Assembly: GCF_017741935.1 (NCBI RefSeq)
Contig: NZ_JAGHMH010000015.1
Coordinates: 62,001 to 126,000 of the forward strand
DNA from: Rhizobium sp. 16-449-1b
Lineage (GTDB): Bacteria; Pseudomonadota; Alphaproteobacteria; Rhizobiales; Rhizobiaceae
Direction of reading: 5' to 3'
Length of the DNA stretch: 64,000 nucleotides
This document shows positions 35,684 to 44,594 of this stretch, piece after piece (position 1 is the stretch's first letter; every line of letters begins with the position of its first letter). The notes below the pieces were generated by a model, which worked only from the letters and a program-made list of their open reading frames with translations, did no database searches and was not told the DNA's origin. The translations under genes and the position numbers were made by a program.

Positions 35684-35752
35684 GCTGACTGGCCCACCCC
35701 TCGATGTAGAAGCGCTCCAGGTTCGACGTCTAAAGCGCAGCGACCAGTCAGC
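35684..35752 (-). repeat. hairpin element C (about 69 nt)
   Basis: Arms GCTGACTGG and CCAGTCAGC pair perfectly. The interior shares the CGAACCTGGAGCGCTTCTAC segment pattern with A and B but is otherwise diverged. Confidence 0.5.
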
Positions 35753-35781
35753 ACATGAAGTATTGCTGATACATATCGATT

Positions 35782-36234
35782 CTACAATGGGTTGGCAATG
35801 AAGTGGTTAAGACGCCTTTTCCGGACGATGTTTTTGAACTCCCAAGCGCGGGCCTCGTTAGGAAAAATGATCGTGACGAGAACGTTCTGATCTTCATCAA
35901 CGCGGATTAGGCTGCTTTCGATCAAAATGCGTGCGGCTATGGTTGGTCGCTCGCTGTCGGAGAAGGCTTCCACCAAATCAGACAGGTACTCCTCTGCAAC
36001 GACTTCGCGAGCTAGGACTACCTGCTCATAAAGGTCGAGGGATTCGACGACATCCTGAATTTGATAGTTGCAGAGTGGCGTCTCGTTACGGAGAATTTGG
36101 GCAAGAGATCGCCGTGTGACCTCGTGCTGCCAGGAATTTGCGAATTTCGCAAACTCCGCGGTTTTCGCGAGATATTTGTCTTTCGAGACAGAAATCGTGA
36201 CTTTTGGAACTGTAAATTGTTTGCCTTTCCGCAT
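35782..36234 (-). CDS. hypothetical protein (150 aa)
   Basis: MRKGKQFTVPKVTISVSKDKYLAKTAEFAKFANSWQHEVTRRSLAQIL...VVESLDLYEQVVLAREVVAEEYLSDLVEAFSDSERPTIAARILIESSLIRVDEDQNVLVTIIFPNEARAWEFKNI. Composition is that of a real protein with a helical middle and a beta-rich end. Start at 36234 preferred over the upstream Gly-rich extension. No family recognised. Only gene of its size in this hypothetical-rich stretch. Confidence 0.6.
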   Translation of the reverse strand: MRKGKQFTVPKVTISVSKDKYLAKTAEFAKFANSWQHEVTRRSLAQILRNETPLCNYQIQDVVESLDLYEQVVLAREVVAEEYLSDLVEAFSDSERPTIAARILIESSLIRVDEDQNVLVTIIFPNEARAWEFKNIVRKRRLNHFIANPL

Positions 36235-36957
36235 ACGGAGGCCTCCGCCACTCAAAACACTACTTTCCTGGCGCGACTAAAGCACAGAATTGAGCGCAGA
36301 AGTCAGCCGAAAGTTTTCAAAATCAAATCAATTGGTTGGCGACGTATAGAGGTTTTTGTAGAGCGGCGCAGGGGGCCCTATGGCTGGTTTCCGCTGTGAA
36401 AACACCCTCCCCTAACGCAGTAGCCGCAGTCATAGGGTCCAAAGGAACGCCGTCCGCTGTGATGGCTATGCCCTGCGCAACAGCGCTAACCCCTGACACC
36501 ACGCTCAACGTTGACCCCTCTGAGGTTCGGTCTGGCGCTACAGTCGTAGGGCCAATAGGACAGTCATACACTGGCGGTAAGCCGTTGCTGCACAGCGCGC
36601 ACGGATAGCAGCCGAGCCAGCGGACGAGCGACTGAACCGCACCAAGTTTGGACGCTGCGAACGTAGTGTCATCGAAGCCAAACATGTCAGAGCGGAAACG
36701 ATGTCCAGTGCATGGCAACCCCTTTGTCCAAGAGCACTTGTCCGTCTCCGGCAAACCACCCATCAAGGATGCAGTCAATCCCGCTCTCTTGCGATGCGTC
36801 CTGGCCCATGTCTGGATCTTCCACGATCAACCCACAAGGGGTCCGCTAGCAAGCTGCGGCCACTCGGGCTGTGCCCTCGCGGTGATCGCGTCCATCCAAG
36901 GGCCTTTTGAGGAGCCATCGAGCGGGAATTGGCCCGCTCCCGAATGGAGCCTCGCAC
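36235..36957. other. region without a confident gene
   Basis: Open frames exist on both strands (minus 36323-36778, plus 36648-37070), but neither shows a known motif, a good ribosome-binding site or a composition clearly better than the opposite strand. Left unannotated. It separates the small-hypothetical region from the plasmid accessory block. Confidence 0.35.
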
Positions 36958-37134
36958 ATGTCAGACGATCTTTCCCTCGCTCAGTCCCACGCCTTCCAGC
37001 TTTCCCGCGATCTGATGGTCCCGGTCACCGTCTTCGAAGTCGATGGCGAGTGTGGCGTGCTTCCCTCTGATGAGATCGACGCCGATGTTGACCTTTCGGT
37101 CATTCATGAGTTCCATCCATGGGCGGCTCACTGA
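36958..37134 (+). CDS. small hypothetical protein (58 aa)
   Basis: MSDDLSLAQSHAFQLSRDLMVPVTVFEVDGECGVLPSDEIDADVDLSVIHEFHPW is an acidic, well-formed small protein with ATGGAG 9 bases before its ATG. It opens the plasmid accessory block, about 190 bp before the DUF3991-TOPRIM gene. Function unknown. Confidence 0.6.
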   Translation: MSDDLSLAQSHAFQLSRDLMVPVTVFEVDGECGVLPSDEIDADVDLSVIHEFHPWAAH

Positions 37135-37324
37135 GCCGCCCACATCCGACTTGGATGCCGCTGGCGATCTGTCGGCGGCAAGGGAAGCTTCGCCGCGGGC
37201 GGTGCAAAGTTGCACCTTGCCTCCCGCGCCCTTGCCCCCTCTGCTCTTCGCGGCGGCCGGAAGTTGTCCCGCCGATCATGCGGGGAGTTAAATTGAGGGA
37301 CGATCGCAGGCGATCGGAAAAATC
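37135..37324. other. GC-rich leader of the second DUF3991-TOPRIM gene
   Basis: Contains GGCGGCAAGGGAAGCTTCGC, shared with the leader of the first copy (11084-11103), and several short inverted repeats such as GTGCAAAGTTGCAC (37201-37214). A structured mRNA leader is likely. Confidence 0.45.
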
Positions 37325-38293
37325 GTGAAAAGAGAAGAAATCGAGAAACTGCGCGAGGCGGTGAGCTGTGTTGCCGTCCTCGAAGAGGCCGGATTCGCGG
37401 TCGACATGAAGGAGAGCACGCGCCGGGCGGTAAAATTCCGTCGGGGTGCGGAAATCATCATCGTAACCCACAACGGTCGTGGCTGGTTCGATCCGTTGAG
37501 CGATGACAAAGGCGACGTTTTCGCGCTTGTCTGCCTGCTTGAACGTCTCTGTTTTTCAGAGGCTGTCGGCCGGATTGGCGATCTCATCGGATACGACGCC
37601 GCCCCTATCCTCTGGAAGAAGCCGCCGTCCAAGGTCGAGCCTGCAGATATTCTGGCGCGATGGCAAGGGCGCCGTCTTCCAGCCACCGGGTCCGGCGCCT
37701 GGCGTTATCTTTGCTGGTCGCGCGCCATTCCGATCTCCATTCTGGGCTCGGCAATTGCTCAAGGGATTGTCCGGGAAGGCCCATTCGGCAGCATGTGGGC
37801 TGCGCACACCGATAGCGCGGGTCGGGTGGTCGGGTGGGAAGAGCGCGGGCCCGACTGGCGCGGCTTCTCCACGGGGGGCAGTAAAGTCCTCTTCCGCTTC
37901 GGCGCGCTTGACGCTGTCCGTCTCTGCGTGACGGAGGCCGCGATCGACGCGATGAGCCTCGCGGCGGTCGAAGACCTGCGGGACGACAGCCTTTACCTCA
38001 GTACCGGGGGTGGATGGTCGCCCAAAACCGAAGCGGCGCTGGTCGTCCTTCTCGCCCGCCCTGGTGCTGAGCTCGTATGCGCCACCGATGCCAATGACCA
38101 GGGCGACGCCTTCGCTCGTCGTCTTCAGGCTCTGGCGGCGGAGGTCAATCGCCCTGCCTTGCGCCTGCGGCCGCCGGCGGATGATTGGAATGAGGTTTTG
38201 CAGGTGAGGAAAAAGGGGGAGATGAAGACGGGAGAGGAAGGGCGGCGTGCCGCATCTCCGTCGACCGCATCAAGGGAGGCTGCGCCCGGCTGA
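37325..38293 (+). CDS. DUF3991 and TOPRIM domain protein (primase-like), second copy
   Basis: A 322-residue paralogue of the protein at 11263, alike throughout (MKREEIEKLREAVSCVAVLEEAGFAVDMKESTRRAVKFRRGAEIIIVTHNGRGWFDPLS). Toprim residues are kept: CVTEAAIDAMSLAAVEDL and CATDANDQGDAFARRL. ATG 37325 follows AAAAATCGTG. It was probably used to prime or process plasmid DNA, inferred only from the fold. The C terminus is Lys/Glu- then Ala/Pro-rich, as in copy one. Confidence 0.87.
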   Translation: MKREEIEKLREAVSCVAVLEEAGFAVDMKESTRRAVKFRRGAEIIIVTHNGRGWFDPLSDDKGDVFALVCLLERLCFSEAVGRIGDLIGYDAAPILWKKPPSKVEPADILARWQGRRLPATGSGAWRYLCWSRAIPISILGSAIAQGIVREGPFGSMWAAHTDSAGRVVGWEERGPDWRGFSTGGSKVLFRFGALDAVRLCVTEAAIDAMSLAAVEDLRDDSLYLSTGGGWSPKTEAALVVLLARPGAELVCATDANDQGDAFARRLQALAAEVNRPALRLRPPADDWNEVLQVRKKGEMKTGEEGRRAASPSTASREAAPG

Positions 38294-38410
38294 AGCCGGC
38301 CCTTGACCCGGCCGAGCGGGATGCAGGCGGCCCGGAAGGTGTCATGAGGGACTGAAAAGAAGGTGATGGAGTGCCATCGCCCAAGTTCCGAAACCCTGAA
38401 GGAGCCTGAG

Positions 38411-38780
38411 ATGAACACCCCTGCCCGTACCGCCAAGATCTTCGAAGGCGTCGCAACGCGCCCGCAAATGTTCCGGCTTTTCGATCGCCATAACCAGCGC
38501 CCCGATCGGTGGCAGAACGATGCTGAACCGCTTTACAAAGGCGAGTGGTTCGAAATCGACGAGGCGCTTTACGACTACATGCTCGACATCCTGCCGCCAT
38601 TGTGGATGCGCGGTCCGATCTTCGCGCTGCGCGAATTCCTGACGGGTTCGGTCACCAGCATCTTCTTTGCGCTTCGGATCGACGGAAGGATCCGGTACTT
38701 CCACGGCTATTGCGATCTGGCTGATCCCGCCTCTGTCGAGACGATGCGGGTGGCGATATTCGAACGGGAAACCCAGCCCG
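38411..38780 (+). pseudogene. DUF1419 gene truncated by the 354-bp element
   Basis: MNTPARTAKIFEGVATRPQMFRLFDRHNQRPDRWQNDAEPLYKGEWFEIDEALYDYML matches the intact DUF1419 protein at 12366 for 123 residues, then stops at 38780 where the mobile element begins. About 75 C-terminal residues are lost. AAGGAGCCTGAG precedes the start. Confidence 0.85.
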
Positions 38781-39134
38781 TGTCGTTTTGCACTTAAACG
38801 TAAGAATGCGGCTGTTTCGAATTTGTTTGCCAGATAATTTGAGATTCCTGGCGAAGAGAATCTCAAATTGAGCGCAACAACGAGGACGTTCGCGATTGGC
38901 TTGTGGGTCCGCGATGTCGTTGAAAATGCTGCCAAAGCCATCATTGTTCTCGCCCGTAGGCCAAATGGATCGCTCATTGCAAAAACACGTCGATTTTGTC
39001 GACAACCAATTCTCACATTAAGTGCCAAAATCCGCATGAAAATCTCAGGTTAACTGCCAAGTCTCAAATTAAGTCTCAAGCTATCCTATTGAAAATATTG
39101 AAGTGAGAGTCTTACGATTAACTGGAAAACGACA
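38781..39134. mobile_element. 354-bp miniature transposon, copy 2
   Basis: Base-for-base the same as 13087-13440 by eye. It separates a truncated DUF1419 gene (left) from a 5'-truncated hypothetical gene (right), so DNA next to the insertion has been deleted. Flanks GCCCG and ACCGC show no target duplication. Confidence 0.75.
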
Positions 39135-39437
39135 ACCGCGCCTGACTGCTTCACCATCCATGAAGGCGACCATGGCAGCAAGGGCACCATCGTACTGCGT
39201 GTCTATCGCACCTTCGATGTTGGCGCCTGCTCCCTGAGTTTCACCGTGGTGGAGCGGCCGGCGATCGGTTCGGTCCGCATCTTCGATCGCGCCGGCGAGG
39301 GCGCGGAGCTCGTTCATGTCGCTGCCGATCGTCCCGTGGCGGAAGAATGGCTCGCCCGACACCGGCATCCGCACGCCGTGCTGGAAGAGGTAACGCGCAG
39401 CCAGGAAAGCCCCTCCGAGGACAAGGCCGCCGCATAG
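39135..39437 (+). pseudogene. 3' part of a hypothetical plasmid gene
   Basis: The frame opens exactly at the element boundary: TAPDCFTIHEGDHGSKGTIVLRVYRTFDVGACSLSFTVVERPAIGSVRIFDRAGEGAELVHVAADRPVAEEWL. The last 80 residues are homologous to the C terminus of the next gene (39536), so the two were tandem paralogues. The N terminus is missing. Confidence 0.7.
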
Positions 39438-39535
39438 GCCGCCATTCCCTTTGTGCATCGAAATGACCTATCGCCGCCGGGCTCTGTCCGGCGGCGCTTT
39501 CGTGTTCAATTCCCTTACCGAGAAGGAGGACATAG

Positions 39536-40009
39536 ATGTCCGCACTCATGATCTTCGACCTTGCGCCGATCGGCGCCGTCATTTCCTGGTCGGACGGCAA
39601 TCCTCGCCCGTCCGAGGACAGAGCTCACACGCTTGCCGGATGGAAACGCGACAATGCGGTTGGACGGCTGGTGCGTAAACGCAGCCATACTGTCATGGCA
39701 CAGTCGCGCATTCCCGCAAGCTTCAAGGTTGCCACGGACGGTATCGACGATCTCGGTGCCATCATCGGCCCCGACTTCAGGACATTTTCCGTCGATTGCG
39801 TGTTGAATTTCGCTGTGCTCGAACGTCCTCGGATCGGCTCCATCCGTATTCTTGACGGTGATGCCGAGGATGCTGAACTCCTGCATCTTGCGGCCGATCA
39901 AGCCCATGCCGAGATCTGGGTACGGAGCTGTGGCTTCAGCAATACGATGTTGCGCGAGGTCACCGCGGATGAGGTTGCCGCTGACCGGATCGAGGGGAGG
40001 GTGGCATGA
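39536..40009 (+). CDS. hypothetical plasmid protein
   Basis: A 157-residue intact paralogue of the preceding fragment: MSALMIFDLAPIGAVISWSDGNPRPSEDRAHTLAGWKRDNAVGRLVRK, then a C-terminal FAVLERPRIGSIRILDGDAEDAELLHLAADQ domain. AGAAGGAGG lies 7 bases before the ATG. Stop overlaps the start of the DUF7007 gene, so co-translation is likely. No known function. Confidence 0.7.
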   Translation: MSALMIFDLAPIGAVISWSDGNPRPSEDRAHTLAGWKRDNAVGRLVRKRSHTVMAQSRIPASFKVATDGIDDLGAIIGPDFRTFSVDCVLNFAVLERPRIGSIRILDGDAEDAELLHLAADQAHAEIWVRSCGFSNTMLREVTADEVAADRIEGRVA

Positions 40010-40896
40010 GCAGGCCAGCCAATGCCCATGATGCAATGACCCCCCAAAATTCAGGGGTCGAGTTCGCGCGCAGTGTCGAGAATTTTCCGGTCGCCCGGAT
40101 TGGCGACGTCACGCTCGCGATGCTGCCGTTGGTCGGCGGCGGCGGTTTCCTTGCGAGTGCCTGGCGCGTATCCCGGCCACTTGCCGAGATGACACGAGCC
40201 GATTTTTACGGTCACGAAGGCCGATTGGACGACGAGGCAGCATTCCGCGATCGGGTGTTCGAGACGGCCGAACACCGTCGTGAGCTTGCAGCCCTTGCCC
40301 GAGTCGAAACGAGGATCGCCTGCAGCACCCCATGGGGCGCCTCGCAGATGGCGACGGTTTATGCCGAGGGCATAATCTCACACATGACGGCCGGCCACGG
40401 AGGATTTCACCTGTCGATGCAACGCAATCTGCGAATCCATCCTTCGCTTCGCAAGGAGACCCCGTGGTACGAAGAAGATGCCGAATGGGCGATCGTCGCC
40501 GTGACTTTCCCGGAGCTATTCACCAGCTACGAGCGCCGGATCGCCGGAAATACGATCCGCAATAGCTGGCCGGATGCGTGGGAAACAATCAACGGCTGCG
40601 TGCTGGATCCTGCCGAATCCTGGGAAAAGGCCCGCAGGCTTTTCGACACCGCGCATGCAGACGATTGGGTGGTCATTTCCGCCATCCTTTCCGACCAGCA
40701 TCAAGGCATGACCGAAGTGATCGCCACGCTCGGCGGGAAACGCGACCTTTCTGCCGGGGAGCGGCGCTATCTTGTGCCAAGTCCCGAATATGGCACCCGG
40801 AACCCGCTCGGTTTCGTCATCGATCCGGGCCGTCATCAACTCTACGACGGTTCGTCGAGCTTCGTGGGCTGGAAGGCGCGGAGGACGGCCGGATGA
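40006..40896 (+). CDS. DUF7007-like plasmid protein
   Basis: A 296-residue protein with the pattern of a family common on rhizobial plasmids: ACSTPWGASQMATVYAEGIISHMTAGHGGFHLS, WYEEDAEWAIVAVTFPELFTSYER and IRNSWPDAWETINGCVL. The HxTxGHGGF motif may be a functional site, but none is characterised. ATGA overlaps at both ends (with 39536 and 40893 genes) place it in a coupled trio. DUF name given from memory of the pattern. Confidence 0.65.
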   Translation: MSRPANAHDAMTPQNSGVEFARSVENFPVARIGDVTLAMLPLVGGGGFLASAWRVSRPLAEMTRADFYGHEGRLDDEAAFRDRVFETAEHRRELAALARVETRIACSTPWGASQMATVYAEGIISHMTAGHGGFHLSMQRNLRIHPSLRKETPWYEEDAEWAIVAVTFPELFTSYERRIAGNTIRNSWPDAWETINGCVLDPAESWEKARRLFDTAHADDWVVISAILSDQHQGMTEVIATLGGKRDLSAGERRYLVPSPEYGTRNPLGFVIDPGRHQLYDGSSSFVGWKARRTAG

Positions 40897-41228
40897 AACC
40901 CGTCAATCCTCGCGTGCTGTTGAAGCGAATGGAGGCAGCCCATCGGGACACCCGCCGGCACCTCGATCTCGTTCATCGGCAGATCGCATGCCGCGCCGAA
41001 CGCATTACGATCACACAGAAGGCAAAGGCGAGACACTCATCCCGCAAGCGGTCGGGTACGCGGTGGTGCCGAAACGACCAGATGCTGCTTCAGGCACATC
41101 TCGATCGGCTTCAATTCGAGCGGCGTCTTGAACTCGATGGGCTCGCCCGCAAACTGGCTCGTCAGGAGCAGGCGATCGACACGCTGCGTCGAAAACTCGG
41201 CGAAGAGGCCGGCCGCAGGGTTGCGTGA
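40893..41228 (+). CDS. small basic hypothetical protein
   Basis: A 111-residue Arg/Lys-rich helical protein (MKPVNPRVLLKRMEAAHRDTRRHLDLVHRQIACRAERI...LDGLARKLARQEQAIDTLRRKLGEEAG), probably a coiled coil. Its ATG overlaps the preceding stop. Strong positive charge suggests nucleic-acid contact. Third gene of the coupled trio. Confidence 0.6.
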   Translation: MKPVNPRVLLKRMEAAHRDTRRHLDLVHRQIACRAERITITQKAKARHSSRKRSGTRWCRNDQMLLQAHLDRLQFERRLELDGLARKLARQEQAIDTLRRKLGEEAGRRVA

Positions 41229-41638
41229 GCACCTCGCAGGGACGGTCTTGCGAAGGGGACCCGGGGTGCTGACACGGTGATCGCCAATTGTGGTGAGGGC
41301 GCGTCATTGTCGGGCGGGTATCCCACCACGCGTTTCCAATGATGCCTTAAACCCCTTGCCGCTCCGCCCCTCGGTTGTGTTGCGGTCTAAACCGGCGGCC
41401 GTCTGCTTCAAGGCCGCTATCGCGCCGCGCGGCGGCCGGAACAGCCTGTCTCACATCACCATCCCGCGTCCCGCGCAGGGCTGCACCCCGCTTGGCCGCA
41501 GGCCGATGACGCTCGTCATGGCCGCCCCGGACCCTGAAGCAACCGTCATTCCGCCGGCTTTTCCAGACCGCACCCGAGGGACGGAGCGGCAAGGGGCCGC
41601 TTCGGGTCCCCGGAGGAAAACCCGAAGAGGAAACCCTC
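41229..41638. other. GC-rich structured leader
   Basis: About 410 bp without a gene, full of short inverted repeats such as GCCGCGCGGCGGC around 41435 and GGGTCCCCGG. It ends in GGAGGAAAACCCGAAGAGGAA before the next start. A long structured 5' leader is likely, like those of several genes in this block. Confidence 0.4.
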
Positions 41639-42238
41639 ATGGCAAAGCCCGCTACCCCCTCCCGTCAGTCGCCCCGTCCGTCGGCACGCGTCGTCCAGCT
41701 CCGCAAGGGAGCCACCCTCGAAATGGTTCGGCTCACTTGCCCCGATACCGCACAGGCACTGCTGATCGCGGAGAGTTTCGGGACCGCCGTGGTCGATAGC
41801 GGCGGCATCCGCGATCTGCATGAGCGGCTGATTATCGAAACCGCAGACAGCCTTTCCGAGGGCCTGGGCGAGCGGGCGATGCAGATCCATCTCCAGCGTG
41901 TCGTTGGCGCCTATGTCGGGTCCGCTCATGGTGCGGGACAGTTTTACAGCCGCGCCGTCACCGAGGCTCGCGATGCAACGGCCAAGGCGGCCAACGACGC
42001 CCGCGACGAGGACCTCGATGGACCGGTCGGCTACGATAGCGCCGCCCAGCGCAAACGCGAGTTTGCCGCGGACATGGCGATACAGTCCCACGCCCTGCGG
42101 ATGGCAGCCGAAGGGGCCGTCGCGGCCTATGAACAGGTGGTTGGTGAAAGCTGGAAGCCGTTCGACCGCCCGGTCGAAAATCCCGGCCAAAATCTCGACC
42201 GCAAGGCTGCCGCGGCACAGATGGCGGCATTCGACTGA
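41639..42238 (+). CDS. conserved-looking hypothetical protein (199 aa)
   Basis: MAKPATPSRQSPRPSARVVQLRKGATLEMVRLTCPDTAQALLIAESFGTAVVDSGGIRDLHERLIIETADSLSEGLGERAMQIHLQRVVGAYVGSAHGAGQFYSRAVTEARDATAKA. A basic tail leads into a helical, Ala-rich protein. No domain recognised. Ends just before a strong intrinsic terminator, so it is a single-gene unit. Confidence 0.65.
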   Translation: MAKPATPSRQSPRPSARVVQLRKGATLEMVRLTCPDTAQALLIAESFGTAVVDSGGIRDLHERLIIETADSLSEGLGERAMQIHLQRVVGAYVGSAHGAGQFYSRAVTEARDATAKAANDARDEDLDGPVGYDSAAQRKREFAADMAIQSHALRMAAEGAVAAYEQVVGESWKPFDRPVENPGQNLDRKAAAAQMAAFD

Positions 42239-42249
42239 TCCGCAAGATG

Positions 42250-42273
42250 GCGGGGCTTCGGCCCCGCTTTTTT
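42250..42273 (+). terminator. intrinsic terminator
   Basis: Perfect 7-bp stem GCGGGGC / GCCCCGC with a TTCG tetraloop, then six T residues. Ends the transcript of the 41639 gene. Confidence 0.9.
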
Positions 42274-42376
42274 GTGCCTATAGCGGTGCCCGCTTTCGGC
42301 CAGCTTCGCCGGCAGCCGTTTAACCGTCGCAGTTTGTCACTATATCCCCATGGACGGCGTTATCGAAGGGGATCAC

Positions 42377-42829
42377 ATGAACAACGAACAAACGTCCAAG
42401 ATGAAGCCCTGGGTCACCTCGCAAGGCCCGGTTCCTGCCTGTGCCAATGATCTCAAAAAAGCCGCTGCCATCAACGAGTTGCTGACCGAACCCGCGGCAA
42501 TCCTTCCGCAGCAGGAAACCGATCCGATCTTACCATTCGAGATCGGCATCTTCGAGCAATTCAGCGGCAGACTTCAGCCTGGAATTGCCAGGATCCGTCT
42601 TCGGCGTGCTGTCGCCGCCTATGCGGCTGCAAAAAACTACCTGCTGGCCTGCGCCCAGCCGGATGCCATGCGCCATGATATTGCCGGACGTCCGACATCG
42701 CCGGTCAGTGCCGACGACAGAATGGCAGCGCAACTGCGCGTGACCGAAATTCGCCGCCAAAGAAAATTGCAGGCCGATATGGCCGGCGGCACACCCGGTA
42801 TCGATATCGGCGGTACCCAACAGGATTGA
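42377..42829 (+). CDS. ProQ/FinO-like RNA chaperone
   Basis: A 150-residue protein starting at ATG 42377 (GAAGGGGATCAC upstream). The part NDLKKAAAINELLTEPAAIL...FEIGIFEQFSGRLQPGIARIRLRRAVAAYAAAKNYLLACAQPDAMRHDIAG-PTSPVS has the ProQ/FINO layout: a KIGI-like strand, R-LR-AL-Y-S helix, then Y-L and R-DL-G motifs. FinO/ProQ proteins bind stem-loops next to U-rich tails and control plasmid transfer or mRNA stability. The many structured leaders around it are attractive targets, but that link is inference. Confidence 0.75.
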   Translation: MNNEQTSKMKPWVTSQGPVPACANDLKKAAAINELLTEPAAILPQQETDPILPFEIGIFEQFSGRLQPGIARIRLRRAVAAYAAAKNYLLACAQPDAMRHDIAGRPTSPVSADDRMAAQLRVTEIRRQRKLQADMAGGTPGIDIGGTQQD

Positions 42830-43122
42830 CCCTATCCATCTCCGTCCAGCGCGCCACCCCTTTGTCGTCTTCGGGTGAGGACCAGTGTGGGTCTGCCCCT
42901 GCCGTGAGCGCATCGATGGCCAAGAGGCTTTGAACGGTCGCTGCAATGCGGCCCCGTCCTTGCTGTCGGTCCTGCAGGAGCCGGCGGCAAGCCGCAACGG
43001 CTGCGCCGTCCTCCACTGCGTTCCGGCCGTTCCGGTGCAGCTCACCGCCTGACAGCTCCTGCCCTAGTCCCTCCGCGACGAGGCCGCAATGGCGCGGCCT
43101 CCTGATTGGAGGGCAAAGGAAA
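42830..43122. other. leader of the ardC-like operon
   Basis: No gene. Contains CCTCCACTGCGTTCCGGCC (43011-43029) followed by a GGTGCAG box, a phrase that recurs in the DUF736 leader (46320-46354). The frame ahead of the ArdC start is open but Cys/Ser/Pro-rich and not protein-like. Confidence 0.45.
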
Positions 43123-44049
43123 ATGAGCAGGAAAGAGCACAGCGATCGAAGCGATATCTATTCACGGATCACCGACCGGATCATCGCCGATCTGGAAAAA
43201 GGCGTCCGGCCGTGGATGAAACCCTGGAGTTCCGCCAACGCCGCTGGTCGGGTTACCCGGCCGCTGCGCCACAACGGACAGCCCTATTCCGGCATGAACG
43301 TCCTCCTGTTGTGGTCGGAGGGTATCGCGCGAGGCTTTGCCTCACAGACCTGGATGACGTTCAAACAGGCCTTGCAGCTGGATGCTGCCGTGCGCAAGGG
43401 CGAGACCGGTTCCACCGTCGTCTTCGCCAGCCGCTTCACAAAGTCCGAGGACGATGGAAAGGGCGGCGAGGTCGATCGGGAGATCCCGTTCCTGAAGGCC
43501 TACAGCGTATTCAATGTCGAACAGATCGACGGTCTGCCCGACCATTATTACCATCATCCGGTCGTGCAGATCGATCCCGTCGAGCGCCTCGAACAGGTTG
43601 ACCGGTTCTTTCGCCGCACCGGGGCCCTTATCCGGCATGGCGGTAGCCAGGCCTATTATTCGCCGGTCATGGACTACATCCAGATGCCCCCCTTCGAGAC
43701 GTTCAAGGATGCGGCCAGCTACTATGCAACCTTGAGTCACGAGGCAACCCATTGGACGGCAAGTCCGGAGCGGGTCGGACGCGACCTCAGCCGCTATGCC
43801 AAGGACAGATCGGAGCGTAGCCGCGAAGAGCTAATTGCCGAGCTGGGCAGCGTTTTTTTAGCCGCGGACGTGGGAATTTCGCCCGAGCTCGAACCACGGC
43901 CCGACCATGCAAGCTACCTCCACTCATGGTTGAAGGTATTGGGTGAAGATAAGCGCGCAATCTTCCAGGCAGCGGCCCATGCGCAACGCGCCACCGCCTA
44001 TCTGCATGGCTTGCAGCCGAACGGTGCTGAACACAGGGAGGCTGCGTGA
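43123..44049 (+). CDS. ArdC-like antirestriction protein with zincin domain
   Basis: A 308-residue protein. Residues 1-about 140 are the ArdC N-terminal ssDNA-binding domain (DIYSRITDRIIADLEKGVRPWMKPWSSANA...PLRHNGQPYSGMNVLLLW). Residues about 160-300 are the MPTase/zincin part, with HEATHW as the metal-binding HExxH site and EELIAELGSVFLAADVG supplying the distal Glu. ArdC protects incoming plasmid DNA from restriction during conjugation. AAAGGAAA precedes the ATG. First gene of a tightly overlapping operon. Confidence 0.9.
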   Translation: MSRKEHSDRSDIYSRITDRIIADLEKGVRPWMKPWSSANAAGRVTRPLRHNGQPYSGMNVLLLWSEGIARGFASQTWMTFKQALQLDAAVRKGETGSTVVFASRFTKSEDDGKGGEVDREIPFLKAYSVFNVEQIDGLPDHYYHHPVVQIDPVERLEQVDRFFRRTGALIRHGGSQAYYSPVMDYIQMPPFETFKDAASYYATLSHEATHWTASPERVGRDLSRYAKDRSERSREELIAELGSVFLAADVGISPELEPRPDHASYLHSWLKVLGEDKRAIFQAAAHAQRATAYLHGLQPNGAEHREAA

Positions 44050-44594
44050 TGGCCCTCCCGTGCACGAGATTGCTCATCCTGGCGTGCTCGGCGACCAAAC
44101 GCAACGATCCCCGATACATGCCGGCCATCGACCGCTACGATGGCCCGCTCTGGCGGACGCTGCGCACGGTCGATCCGCGAAGGGAGAAGGCGCAAGTCGC
44201 CTTTCTCTCCGCCCATCTCGGCTTCCGCGCTGCAGACATGCCGATCGAAATCTACGATGCCCGTATGACGGAAACTATGGTCGCTGCGATGAAGAGGGGC
44301 GATCTCGGAACACGCTGGCCGCGACCGACGTCTCATGCCCGCGTCATGCCGTCTGGCGAACATCCGGGAATGCACATCGCTTCGCTCACCGAGCATCGGA
44401 AATTTGCCTTTTGCGACGTCGCGCTCGCCGGCGGGCATCTCTATCTCGACGTCATGCGGCACCTTGTCGATCTGTTTTGTAAAGGCGGCTATGTCGCCGG
44501 TGACGCCCGGATCACGGAGATCAATGAATCCATCGGTTTCATGCGACGCGCCCTGCGCCGGTGGCTCGTCGACCAGAACGGGGAGGCGGGCTGA
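44049..44594 (+). CDS. DUF6884/YaaA-like protein
   Basis: A 181-residue protein: MALPCTRLLILACSATKRNDPRYMPAIDRYDGPLWRTLRTVDPRREKAQVAFLSAHLGFRAADMPIEIYDARMTETM. The LILACSATK start, YDGPLW and LSAHLGF motifs match small proteins (DUF6884 type) with distant YaaA likeness. Activity unknown. Its ATG overlaps the ardC stop (TGATG), and its stop overlaps the next start in the same way, so the three are coupled. Confidence 0.7.
   Translation: MALPCTRLLILACSATKRNDPRYMPAIDRYDGPLWRTLRTVDPRREKAQVAFLSAHLGFRAADMPIEIYDARMTETMVAAMKRGDLGTRWPRPTSHARVMPSGEHPGMHIASLTEHRKFAFCDVALAGGHLYLDVMRHLVDLFCKGGYVAGDARITEINESIGFMRRALRRWLVDQNGEAG

Noticed and set aside
36323..36778. minus-strand frame of 151 codons
   Set aside because: No motif or ribosome-binding site, and overlapping frames on the other strand are as good. 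Left as unassigned DNA.
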